Shown: piece by piece, positions 34,438 to 44,052 of the stretch | Layout of the letters: every line of letters starts with the position of its first letter | Position numbering within the stretch: the first letter of the stretch is position 1 | Assembly: GCF_008124885.1 (NCBI RefSeq) | Contig: NZ_VNHX01000004.1 | Span: 167,704-231,703, forward strand | DNA from: Sphingobacterium allocomposti | GTDB lineage: Bacteria > Bacteroidota > Bacteroidia > Sphingobacteriales > Sphingobacteriaceae | Direction: 5' to 3' | Length of the DNA stretch: 64,000 nt | Position numbers and translations under genes: made by a program | The notes under the pieces: generated by a model | Database searches by the model: none | Told to the model about the DNA's origin: nothing | Seen by the model: the letters and a program-made list of their open reading frames with translations, nothing else

Positions 34438-35218
34438 GTCCGTAAGGTTGGTTTAAAAAGTGTGTCAAGGGGCTGCTGGGCGTTGCCTGCGCCATACTTT
34501 TCCGTAGTCCCGATTCGTAGGCTATCCGCCCGGCAATGACGGAGAGCGCGAATGCGCGGGCTGCCTCGGCGGGATAGACTGCCGTGGCTATCGCAGTGTT
34601 GACCAACACCGCATCGGCGCCGAGCTCCATGGCCTTTGCTGCATCCGAAGGTGCCCCGATGCCAGCGTCTATAATCACGGGAACTGAACTCTGTTCGATA
34701 ATGATTTCCAGAAAGTCGATGGTTTTTAATCCTTGGTTGCTGCCTATTGGCGATCCCAGCGGCATGACGGCAGCCGTGCCGGCATCTTCGAGCCGTTTAC
34801 AAAGCACAGGATCGGCATGGATGTAGGGAAGGACGACAAATCCTTCTTTGGCCAGCTCCTCACAAGCGCGGAGCGTTTCGATAGGGTCCGGCAGCAGATA
34901 TTTGGGGTCAGGGTGTATCTCGAGTTTAATCCAGTTGGTTTCCATTGCCTCCCGGGCTAGTTTCGCGGCAAGAACGGCTTCGTTGGCCGTCCGTGCGCCC
35001 GAGGTATTTGGAAGCAACTGGATGCGGCCGGCCGGTATCCGGTCGAGGATTTCGTCTGTATTTGTTTCCATGTCTATCCTTTTCAGTGCCACGGTTACCA
35101 TTTGTGTTTCCGAGACTTTGATAGCCTCTTCCATATCTTCGGGCGAGCCGAACTTTCCGGTGCCGAGAAAAAGCCGGGAGTCGAATGTGCGGTCCGCAAT
35201 TTTCAGTTTGTTAATCAT
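34430..35218 (-). CDS. thiG: Thiazole synthase
   Basis: ThiG forms the thiazole ring from DXP, dehydroglycine and ThiS-thiocarboxylate. The 262 residues show FLGTGKFGS near 17-25, [22 protein letters not shown] near 69-90, the WIKLEIHPD block with the imine-forming Lys near 98, [10 protein letters not shown], and [33 protein letters not shown] phosphate site near 190-215. It overlaps thiE upstream and thiH downstream by eight bases each. Confidence 0.96.
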   Translation of the reverse strand: MINKLKIADRTFDSRLFLGTGKFGSPEDMEEAIKVSETQMVTVALKRIDMETNTDEILDRIPAGRIQLLPNTSGARTANEAVLAAKLAREAMETNWIKLEIHPDPKYLLPDPIETLRACEELAKEGFVVLPYIHADPVLCKRLEDAGTAAVMPLGSPIGSNQGLKTIDFLEIIIEQSSVPVIIDAGIGAPSDAAKAMELGADAVLVNTAIATAVYPAEAARAFALSVIAGRIAYESGLRKSMAQATPSSPLTHFLNQPYGHE

Positions 35219-35837
35219 ACAAGAGTGTCTTTAAATGTTCTAAATGGTTTTCATCAGCAAAATGCTGCTGCAGATGTTTTGAAAGGGCGACCCCATAAAT
35301 CCCCAGCTTTCGTAAGGGCTCGATGTCGGAGGCTTCCACGCCTCCGATGGCAAACAGGGGGGGCGGCAATAGCGGCTTTAGCTCATCCATAATGGCAGCG
35401 TACCCTTCCAATCCCAGTATGGGGCTTAGCTGTCGTTTGGTGGCTGTATACCGGAGTGGCCCCAAGCCGATATAGTCGCACCCTTCGGCGATGCGCTGAC
35501 GGACATCGGTAATGGTGTTCGCTGTGCCGCCAACTATTTTATTCTCCCCAAGCATACGTTTTGCTTCCGCTATGGGCATGTCGGTCAGGCCTAAATGTAC
35601 GCCGTCTGCACCGACCTCTTCCGCCACTTCGGCGGAATCGTTGATAATAAAGGTAAAGCTGTGGTTTTCCTTCAGCTGTAATATCCGGCGGGCAAGCGTG
35701 CGCGTTTCGGCGGGGGAAGCATCCTTCAGTCGAAGTTGTATCCAGTCTATTCCGCAGGCGAGGGCCTGCCGGATATGTTGGTAATGCTCTTCTGCCGTGC
35801 TTCCGGATGAAATGTATTGTATTTTACTGTATATCAT
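35211..35837 (-). CDS. thiE: Second thiamine-phosphate synthase
   Basis: The 208-residue TIM barrel shows [31 protein letters not shown], the VGGTANT segment in place of the usual Sx[11 protein letters not shown] and FAIGGV. It is clearly distinct from the ThiE at 30407, so the organism carries one copy in each riboswitch operon. This form, with GPLRYTATK, is a Bacteroidota subtype. It overlaps the TenI-like gene by 14 bases and thiG by eight. Confidence 0.9.
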   Translation of the reverse strand: MIYSKIQYISSGSTAEEHYQHIRQALACGIDWIQLRLKDASPAETRTLARRILQLKENHSFTFIINDSAEVAEEVGADGVHLGLTDMPIAEAKRMLGENKIVGGTANTITDVRQRIAEGCDYIGLGPLRYTATKRQLSPILGLEGYAAIMDELKPLLPPPLFAIGGVEASDIEPLRKLGIYGVALSKHLQQHFADENHLEHLKTLLYD

Positions 35838-36426
35838 GTTTAGAAGATCTGTGGTTTACCTGTAGCAGCTGATAGCATCGTGCGGCTTCCTGCAGAGGAT
35901 CCCGGGCTTGCCAGATAGCGCCACATAATGCAACGTCGTCGAAGTGGGCACCAGATAATGCCCCTATATTTTCAGCGCTGATTCCGCCCAGGGCGATAGC
36001 CTGCATCGCAAAGTTGGTACGCCCCGTAAACGCCAGCTGTTGGTGCGTACCGTATCCCGGTTTGGAGATGCTGGGAAAAACCGGCCCTATGAATGCGCTC
36101 CGAAAAGCCGTCCCAAGTTGATTAAACTCATCCCAACCATGCGTAGATGTACTGGCGTACACCCCTGGAGACGCCGCAGGCAGGCCAGCCCTCGCGTGCG
36201 CCGGCAGATGCATATGTGCGACACCGTTGTCCAGCGCAATGGCATAGTGCTGGTGTGTAATCAACCGGGGGCGATCCGCTTCGGAAAATTGCGAAAGATA
36301 CCGCCCGAACGCCACTTCTGTGATCAGCGGCTTGCGGATATGAACATATATCCCGGGCCACTCCAACAGTTTGCGCAGCGTCCGGACTTCCTCCTTTGAC
36401 GACTCGTTCAGCGTTATCACCCGCAT
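35824..36426 (-). CDS. TenI/ThiE-like protein, probable thiazole tautomerase
   Basis: The 200-residue protein has a reduced ThiE fold: VHIRKPL replaces QLREK, HQHYAIA replaces the INDRxD block, while STHGWDEFN, FIGPVFPSISKPGYG and IALGGIS are kept. Loss of the pyrophosphate-contact residues suggests that it does not make thiamine phosphate and instead acts as TenI, which isomerises the thiazole product. It lies one base after thiC and overlaps thiE by 14 bases. TenI assignment is inferred from lost residues and position. Confidence 0.75.
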   Translation of the reverse strand: MRVITLNESSKEEVRTLRKLLEWPGIYVHIRKPLITEVAFGRYLSQFSEADRPRLITHQHYAIALDNGVAHMHLPAHARAGLPAASPGVYASTSTHGWDEFNQLGTAFRSAFIGPVFPSISKPGYGTHQQLAFTGRTNFAMQAIALGGISAENIGALSGAHFDDVALCGAIWQARDPLQEAARCYQLLQVNHRSSKHDIQ

Positions 36427-36427
36427 G

Positions 36428-38251
<1,824 letters not shown>

Positions 38252-38266
38252 TTAATTTAGATGTTT

Positions 38267-38479
38267 TTATCCGCCTTGTGTGGCGGTAATGATTAACAAT
38301 TCCGCCGGCTGGGGAAGCGGGGTCTCCGACCAGCGTTCGCGCGGTATAACCTGCTGATTGAGTGCGACGGCGACTCCTTTATCCTTTAAATCCGGGACAA
38401 GCAGGGCCAAGGCCTCCTGCAAATGAACAGGGTAAGGCTCCGTTAATTGATGAAGTTGATTGTTGATTTTTATCTGCAT
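38267..38479 (-). CDS. thiS: Sulfur carrier protein ThiS
   Basis: The 70-residue ubiquitin-fold protein ends in the required Gly-Gly (TATQGG), which ThiF adenylates and which carries the thiocarboxylate. A typical VALNQQVIPRERW segment is present. It is the first gene of the de novo operon, 74 bases after the riboswitch. Confidence 0.95.
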   Translation of the reverse strand: MQIKINNQLHQLTEPYPVHLQEALALLVPDLKDKGVAVALNQQVIPRERWSETPLPQPAELLIITATQGG

Positions 38480-38552
38480 ACCTAAAAAGTTTATTAAAAT
38501 TCTACTTTAGGTATGCCTAACGACGGGCCCGTATCCGTGCCCAAAAGAAAGC

Positions 38553-38635
38553 GCTTACTTTTCCCTCCGCTAGTATGAACTAGATCAGGTTCCAAGGGTA
38601 AAATCTCAGCCCGCCGAAGCAGACACCCCTAAAGT
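38553..38635 (-). promoter_or_regulatory. TPP riboswitch of the de novo operon
   Basis: On the minus strand: ACTTTAGGGGTGTCTG, GGCTGAGATTTTACCC, then AACCTGATCTAGTTCATACT and GGAGGGAAAAGTAAG. All conserved parts of the THI element are present. It precedes thiS. Confidence 0.96.
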
Positions 38636-38816
38636 ATTATGTTACAAGTATAGAGATATATTTTTAAAAATAAAAAAATGTTTTGGTATGTCGCTGGTGC
38701 GGGTCGATTTCTGTTGTCGGTAATATGTTGTATATGAGTGTGTTTTGGTGCTTTGACGCAGGGGGTGTCGGTTTCAGTCGGCCTCCGGCTTCTGGGCAGC
38801 GTACCACGGCGGGTAT

Positions 38817-38824
38817 TATTTTTG
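38817..38824 (+). promoter_or_regulatory. -7 box of the lipoprotein gene at 38849
   Basis: TATTTTTG matches the phylum -7 consensus and is 24 bases before the chosen ATG; no -33 element was found at 19 bases. Confidence 0.45.
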
Positions 38825-38848
38825 TATCTTCCGGAAAACTATCGTCGG

Positions 38849-39307
38849 ATGCATATACGAAGCTTATTAGTCGTGGGCGTGATCCTGTTAGGCATTGGCG
38901 CCTGTACGGGGAAAAGAATGGCTGGCCAGCGGCCGGTAAAACACGGAGCGGATACCGTAGCGTTAGCACTTCCTATCGGCGAAACTGTGTTTTTAGAACG
39001 GGAAGGATTGCATGTAACCTTTTCTAAAGTGTTGGAAGACAGCCGCTGTCCACAAGGTGTAGCCTGCGTCTGGGCCGGCGTGGCTGCGGTGGAGATTACT
39101 GTTATGGGAACTTACACGCGTCCGCAGACCTTCGTACTGGCCACAACAGCGCTCCCGGCAAAGGGGTACGGTACAAAGCAGACTTTTAATGATCTTCAAC
39201 TCGCTATGGCCGGACTGGAACCGCGCCCCATGGCAGACGATAGTGCGTCCATACATCGGAAATACGTGTTGAGACTTTTAGTATCCGGCGGACACCGCTC
39301 TCGCTAA
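38849..39307 (+). CDS. Lipoprotein of unknown function
   Basis: The 152-residue protein has a lipoprotein signal MHIRSLLVVGVILLGIGAC with the lipobox Cys at about residue 19, then a small beta-rich domain with FLEREGLHVTFSKVLEDSRCP and GVACVWAGVAAVEI. The paired cysteines in DSRCPQGVACVWAG recur in many Bacteroidota lipoproteins of unknown role and may form a disulphide. The frame is open 37 codons further up, but a promoter-like box within it and the lipobox spacing favour 38849. Confidence 0.75.
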   Translation: MHIRSLLVVGVILLGIGACTGKRMAGQRPVKHGADTVALALPIGETVFLEREGLHVTFSKVLEDSRCPQGVACVWAGVAAVEITVMGTYTRPQTFVLATTALPAKGYGTKQTFNDLQLAMAGLEPRPMADDSASIHRKYVLRLLVSGGHRSR

Positions 39308-39344
39308 GTCTTTACTGTCCTTCATGGGTTAAAGCGTATTTTAT

Positions 39345-39375
39345 TTTGCTTATTAGTTTATTTTTGTTATCTTTG
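39345..39375 (+). promoter_or_regulatory. Promoter of the gpsA-ggpPS operon
   Basis: TTTG at 39345-39348, exactly 19 bases, then TATCTTTG at 39368-39375: a full match to the Bacteroidota consensus. The leader of about 55 bases contains a small hairpin AACGG/CCGTT near 39401-39417. Confidence 0.8.
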
Positions 39376-39437
39376 TGTCGTATTAGATAACTATTATAGA
39401 ACGGAAAGCCTACCGTTTTCAAAATAACTAGAGCGTT

Positions 39438-40427
39438 TTGACAGAAATTAGTGTGATTGGTGGTGGTAGCTGGGCTACCGCTTTAGTAAAAATATTAACA
39501 GAGAACAAAGTACGTGTGTCGTGGTACCTGCGCCGTCAGTTACAGGTTGAAGCTATAAACGAGGAGGGGATAAATCCCGACTATCTCGATTTTGTAAAAC
39601 TGGACACGCGATACCTCGAAGCGTCAACTGATCTCCAACATGTCCTCCGACAAACCTCCACTGCTCTCTTTGTTGTTCCTAGCGCCCATTTTCCCGCTCT
39701 TTGCGAAGAGATCCGGCCGGAGTGGCTTCGTGGCAAATCTGTACTGACATCGATCAAGGGTACGGTTGGCAAAGAAAATAACCTGCCATCGGCCTATGTA
39801 TCGCAAAAATTTGCCATCGAGGAAATGCAGCAGGCCATATTGGCCGGCCCGTGCCACGCAGAGGAAATAGCCATGGGAAAGAAAACCTATATGACGATCT
39901 GCTCGCCCAACGACCGCTTACTCCAGTTGCTGGAACCCTGTTTTTCCAATCGATATGTGCACGTAAACCTCGATCACGATATCTGCGGGATTGAATATGC
40001 GGCAATATTTAAGAACGTGATAGGACTTGTCTGTGGCATGGCAAAAGGGCTAAACTACGGCGATAACTTCCTCGCCGTACTCGTTTCCAATGCTATTCAC
40101 GAACTGCAGATACTGCTCGAAGGGTTATATGTGCCGAAGGCGCAGATTGGCCGTTCAAGTTATCTCGGCGACTTACTCGTCACGGCATATTCGCCGCATA
40201 GCCGGAACCGCACATTTGGCGAGCTTATCGGTCGGGGGTACAGCGTGGAGCAGACCCAGACCTTAATGTCTATGGTAGCCGAAGGATATGCCGCGACGCA
40301 GGGGCTTTTTCAAACAGCAAAAGAACTGGGACTTAACCTCCCGATTGTCAATACCGCCTACCGGGTGCTTTATAATCACATGCCGGTGGCCGCGGAATTT
40401 AAACTATTAGAAAGGAATATAACATGA
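39438..40427 (+). CDS. gpsA: Glycerol-3-phosphate dehydrogenase [NAD(P)+]
   Basis: GpsA reduces dihydroxyacetone phosphate to sn-glycerol 3-phosphate. The 329 residues have the Rossmann motif VIGGGSWATAL near residues 5-15, FVVPSAHF, LTSIKGTVG, AGPCHAEEIA, the catalytic-Lys region YAAIFKNVIGLVCGMAKGL and SYLGDLLVTAYSPHSRNRTFG. The start is TTG at 39438; no closer ATG precedes the conserved region. Its TGA overlaps the ATG of the next gene (ATGA), so the glycerol 3-phosphate may be supplied directly to that enzyme. Confidence 0.95.
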   Translation: MTEISVIGGGSWATALVKILTENKVRVSWYLRRQLQVEAINEEGINPDYLDFVKLDTRYLEASTDLQHVLRQTSTALFVVPSAHFPALCEEIRPEWLRGKSVLTSIKGTVGKENNLPSAYVSQKFAIEEMQQAILAGPCHAEEIAMGKKTYMTICSPNDRLLQLLEPCFSNRYVHVNLDHDICGIEYAAIFKNVIGLVCGMAKGLNYGDNFLAVLVSNAIHELQILLEGLYVPKAQIGRSSYLGDLLVTAYSPHSRNRTFGELIGRGYSVEQTQTLMSMVAEGYAATQGLFQTAKELGLNLPIVNTAYRVLYNHMPVAAEFKLLERNIT

Positions 40428-42679
40428 TGCTATTAGCAACAGATTTAGACGGAACATTTTTAGGCGGAAGTATGGAAAACAGGCTCCGCCTGTACCGCCT
40501 GATTAAACAACATCCGGATATTCAATTGGTGTTCGTAACGGGGAGGGGGCTGGAATCTGTCATTCCCCTACTAAACGACCCGCTTATTCCGACACCCAAC
40601 TACATCATAGCTGATGTCGGCGCAACCGTGGTCAACGGTTTAACACTGGAATCTGTGGAGCCTATACAGGGCGAAATTGAGAGCCGCTGGCCTTCTACAT
40701 ATGCTATCCGCTCGAAAGTACTCGAGATCGCCGACGTTACGTTTCAGGAGGTGCCACAGCAGCGGCGCTGCTCGTTTTATTATAACGGCGATGTCGACCT
40801 GGAGCATATACGTCAGGTGGCCGCAGATTTCGACTGCGATATGATTACATCCGTAGACATGTATTTAGATGTGTTGCCACGGGGCGTGAACAAAGGAAGT
40901 ACGCTGAAAGCATTGGTAGAATTGCTACATATCGAAGAAGACAGCGTCCTGGTTGCGGGCGACACACTGAACGACCTGTCGCTTTACGAGACGGGTTATA
41001 AAGGAGTTGTGGTCGGAAAAGCCGAGCAAGGATTGTTGGATAGGACCGCCGGTATAGACAGCGTCTTTCAGGCAGCAGAATCGGGCGCCGGCGGCATCAT
41101 CGAGTCGTTGTCATATTTCGAGCGCTTTAGGAAATATGGCGATCTCGTCGGGAAACGTAACGTGGCTCAGGCAAAGAAAGGATCTAATCAGCTCGTGGTG
41201 GTTTATCACCGTCTGCCGTTCGAGCAGGAGGTAGTCAACGGCAAGACGATACGCGTAGCACCTAAGAGTCCAAATGGTATCATTCCTTCGTTGCTTGGAC
41301 TTTTTGAGAAAGGACGCTCGGGGATCTGGATAGGAGAAGAGGTGTTACGAAAGGATAAACAAGAGGTGAAAAACGAGCTGATTGATGAAGACAAATATCC
41401 GAACCTCGTTGCCGCAACGATCAGTTTAGCGAAAGAGGACATTGATAAGTTCTATCGCGTGTTTTCCAAAGAAGCTTTTTGGCCAACGATTTTCTCTTTT
41501 GTCGATAAGGCCAAATTTAACCACGACGACTGGGAGCACTATCTGAAGATCAATCGGATCTTTGCCGAACGTATCGCAAAAGAGGCCGACGAGGATGCAC
41601 TCGTGTGGATACACGAGTATAATCTGTGGATGGTTCCCGCCTATCTTAAACCGCTCCGCCCTGATCTGAAAATTGGCTTTTTTCATCATACGTCTTTTCC
41701 GGCAGCGGACATCTTTAACATCATCCCGTGGCGTAAGGATATTATCGGAAGCCTTTTGCTGTGTGATTTCATCAGCTTCCATATCCCCCGTTACGTGGAA
41801 AATTTTATCGATGTATTGCGCAGCCATACGCCCTTCAAAGTGGTGAAAAGGATCAACGCGGCGAAACAATTCCTCACCTACAGCTGTGCCCTGGGCGTGG
41901 ACCAGATGACCAAAATTATCGAGATCGACGGCCGGCAGATACGGCTCGGGGCGCAGCCGGTCGGTGTGAATATGGAGAAAGTGGAGCGGATATTGAAAAG
42001 GGCAGATGTCCGGCAGCGGATAGGCTCGTCAATCGCCAGGAAAAAAGGTAAGGAGATGAATACCATCTTGTCTGTGGAACGCTTGGATTATGTAAAAGGC
42101 CCTTTGGAGAAGATACAGGCGTTTGGAGAATTTCTCGAAGAATATCCCGAATACCGCGGTAAAGTGGAGCTAATAAATATCTGTACGCCGCCGTCTCAGG
42201 GTATGACGATCTACGACGATATCCGCGATGAGGTTAACAGAGCGGTCGGAGAAATCAACGGCCGGTTTGCGACGATGGACTGGATGCCCATCCAGTACTT
42301 TTATCGATCGTTGCCTTTCGAAGAGGTTGTAGGCCTCTATGCTACCAGCGATATCGCCTGGATTACACCGTTGCGTGATGGACTAAATCTGGTGGCCAAA
42401 GAATATGTCGCCGTACAGGGCATAATGGAAGGCGCGGGGGCGTTGGTGTTATCCGAGTTTGCCGGCGCCTCGGTGGAACTTCCGTACGCCATCTTGACGA
42501 ACCCGTACGACATGAAGAGCATGAAAGAGAGCTTGTTGAAAGCATTGCTTATGCCCGAAGATGAGCGTGCCGCCCGTATACAGCGCCTCTACGATCAGGT
42601 CAGGTATTTCGATATACACTACTGGGGAAAGGATTTTGTACGCGAACTTGAGAAGACGAGAAAGAAGATGACGGACTAG
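40424..42679 (+). CDS. Bifunctional HAD phosphatase-GT20 synthase, probable glucosylglycerol-phosphate synthase/phosphatase
   Basis: The 751-residue protein joins an N-terminal HAD phosphatase of the sucrose-phosphatase type (DLDGT with Asp7 and Asp9, VTGRG, a GDTLND block near 183) to a GT20 glycosyltransferase from about residue 250 (SPNGIIPSLLG, WIHEYNLWMVP, FFHHTSFPAADIFNIIPWR, SVERLDYVKG, TPLRDGLNLVAKEYVA). The WIHEYNLWMVP and HHTSFPAADIFN segments resemble GgpS more than OtsA (WIHDYHLL, LHIPFP). Fused GgpP-GgpS enzymes are known in marine bacteria. Coupling with gpsA, which makes the acceptor, supports glucosylglycerol; a trehalose-phosphate synthase remains possible. Confidence 0.8.
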   Translation: MMLLATDLDGTFLGGSMENRLRLYRLIKQHPDIQLVFVTGRGLESVIPLLNDPLIPTPNYIIADVGATVVNGLTLESVEPIQGEIESRWPSTYAIRSKVLEIADVTFQEVPQQRRCSFYYNGDVDLEHIRQVAADFDCDMITSVDMYLDVLPRGVNKGSTLKALVELLHIEEDSVLVAGDTLNDLSLYETGYKGVVVGKAEQGLLDRTAGIDSVFQAAESGAGGIIESLSYFERFRKYGDLVGKRNVAQAKKGSNQLVVVYHRLPFEQEVVNGKTIRVAPKSPNGIIPSLLGLFEKGRSGIWIGEEVLRKDKQEVKNELIDEDKYPNLVAATISLAKEDIDKFYRVFSKEAFWPTIFSFVDKAKFNHDDWEHYLKINRIFAERIAKEADEDALVWIHEYNLWMVPAYLKPLRPDLKIGFFHHTSFPAADIFNIIPWRKDIIGSLLLCDFISFHIPRYVENFIDVLRSHTPFKVVKRINAAKQFLTYSCALGVDQMTKIIEIDGRQIRLGAQPVGVNMEKVERILKRADVRQRIGSSIARKKGKEMNTILSVERLDYVKGPLEKIQAFGEFLEEYPEYRGKVELINICTPPSQGMTIYDDIRDEVNRAVGEINGRFATMDWMPIQYFYRSLPFEEVVGLYATSDIAWITPLRDGLNLVAKEYVAVQGIMEGAGALVLSEFAGASVELPYAILTNPYDMKSMKESLLKALLMPEDERAARIQRLYDQVRYFDIHYWGKDFVRELEKTRKKMTD

Positions 42680-42801
42680 GAGCGCTGCACGAGCAGCTGC
42701 TGCCGTCGGCGGTATCGTATAAAAAATAAAATAGTACTTTTGTTGACAACAGCCTTCGCGTGCACCCGGCAGGAAGGGCTTTTTGGATACAAAACGAACA
42801 G

Positions 42802-43221
42802 ATGACTTTTGATCTTCAGATTGAGCAGGTAGTAGCATCTTGCACGTGGCATATACGCCAGCGCGTGCTATATCCGCATGGAAGCCTGAAAGACGTCCTG
42901 CCGGATGGAGATTTTGATGCAACGCATTTCGGTGCCTACCACAGAAACCAGCTTGTGGGTGTGATATCCCTGTTCGCGGAAGGAACAGAATACCAGTTTC
43001 GAAAATTCGCTGTTTTACCAGATTACCAGCGGTGTGGCATAGGTTCGGAGCTCATGCGGGAGACGATACAGTTTGTTAAACAATGGCATGGCCGTCTCCT
43101 GTGGTGCAACGCCCGTATCGACGCAGTTCCTTTCTATGGGCGCTTTGGCTTAGCGGCCGTCGGGACGCCATATGACAAAGACGGTATCACCTATATACGT
43201 CTGGAAAAACAACTGATCTGA
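42802..43221 (+). CDS. GNAT-family N-acetyltransferase
   Basis: The 139-residue protein shows the GNAT acetyl-CoA motif VLPDYQRCGIGSELM near residues 71-85 and the ARIDAVPFYGRFGL C-terminal segment, typical of small acyltransferases. A GTG start at 42760 extends the frame by 14 codons, but the ATG at 42802 fits the family N terminus. The acceptor is unknown. It follows the GT20 fusion gene on the same strand by about 120 bases and may be independent. Confidence 0.85.
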   Translation: MTFDLQIEQVVASCTWHIRQRVLYPHGSLKDVLPDGDFDATHFGAYHRNQLVGVISLFAEGTEYQFRKFAVLPDYQRCGIGSELMRETIQFVKQWHGRLLWCNARIDAVPFYGRFGLAAVGTPYDKDGITYIRLEKQLI

Positions 43222-43295
43222 CGATAAGCTCTAGCGACTATACTGTACTGCCTGCCTAAAGAATATAATTTAAAGGGTTTGCGGAATGCAAAAAA

Positions 43296-43357
43296 TGCGT
43301 CATTGCGGAGACTGCAACAGATAGCTGCGAAGCAAGCCAATCCGAGCATTTGACGCC
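43296..43357. repeat. Degenerate palindromic repeat related to TCATTGCGAGG elements
   Basis: TGCGTCATTGCGGAG and GCGAAGCAAGCCAATC recall the pan-bacterial repeat TCATTGCGAGGAGCGAAGCG, and the stretch is bounded by GCGTCA and TGACGC in inverted order. The rest of the 43222-43499 gap holds nothing I can support as a gene. Confidence 0.5.
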
Positions 43358-43499
43358 ACGGGATTATTCATTGACGTTTATCCAATGGTCTCCCGTAGCT
43401 CACCATGTTCGGCTGCTTTTTAAGGTAGTTTTCCTCTGCAAAAACGACGACAACGGCTTACTAATAAGCGCCACGTCCGTCACCTCTGGGTCTGTATAT

Positions 43500-43877
43500 T
43501 CACTCTTTTTGGAGAAGCACGCTATACTTCGCGCTATTATCCCATATTATCCAGAGGTTTATAAGCAGTAGGGGAAGTGCCACGACCAGCCCTCCGGGCT
43601 CAAACGTGAGGTTATGTGCGACAATTCCAACCATCACCGGAAGAATGACAATTGCCCCCAGGGCGCGCGTCCGTGGAAAAATAAAAAGCAGGCCGCCCAC
43701 GATTTCGATAACGCCCGTGAGCGGTGTGATCCACTTTAGTTTAGCCATTGCCTCGTACAGCTCCAACTGCTCCGCGGATAATTCAGGCATAGGCATATAC
43801 TGAAGGAATTTGTTCAGTCCGGCATTAATAAACATCAGTCCGAACAGTACGCACAGGATAAATTTTACGATCTTCAT
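43500..43877 (-). CDS. DoxX-family membrane protein
   Basis: The 125-residue protein has four transmembrane helices, with the family signature GLMFINAGLNKFLQYMP at the N terminus and the LTGVIEIVGGLLFIFPRTRALGA block near residue 55-77. DoxX-type proteins are small membrane proteins linked to redox or quinol systems, mostly uncharacterised. A longer frame begins at 43940, but the Met at 43877 starts directly before the first helix. It lies downstream of the terminator of the S9 peptidase gene and is probably transcribed alone. Confidence 0.85.
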   Translation of the reverse strand: MKIVKFILCVLFGLMFINAGLNKFLQYMPMPELSAEQLELYEAMAKLKWITPLTGVIEIVGGLLFIFPRTRALGAIVILPVMVGIVAHNLTFEPGGLVVALPLLLINLWIIWDNSAKYSVLLQKE

Positions 43878-43969
43878 AGTTTTAAAGGGTAGTGTTAATA
43901 ACATACACGTAAAAACCATGATTGTTTTAAATCCGGGCAAATTTTATTCCGCTCTTACCTCGGACTGCT

Positions 43970-44036
43970 ATAAAAAAAATGCTGTCGGGAAATGGGGCGC
44001 TCTGCTGTAAAGCGATGCCATTTCCTGACAGCATCC
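43970..44036 (-). terminator. Intrinsic terminator of the S9 peptidase gene
   Basis: On the minus strand GGATGCTGTC-AGGAAATGG pairs with CCATTTCCCGACAGCAT over about 17 bp, followed by eight T residues. It lies 17 bases after the peptidase stop and separates it from DoxX. Confidence 0.92.
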
Positions 44037-44052
44037 CTAGGGGGCGGGCCGC

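Noticed and set aside
35824..36426. TenI-like gene as a degenerate thiE pseudogene
   Set aside because: The frame is intact, coupled on both sides and keeps the phosphate-binding half, which fits TenI better than decay.
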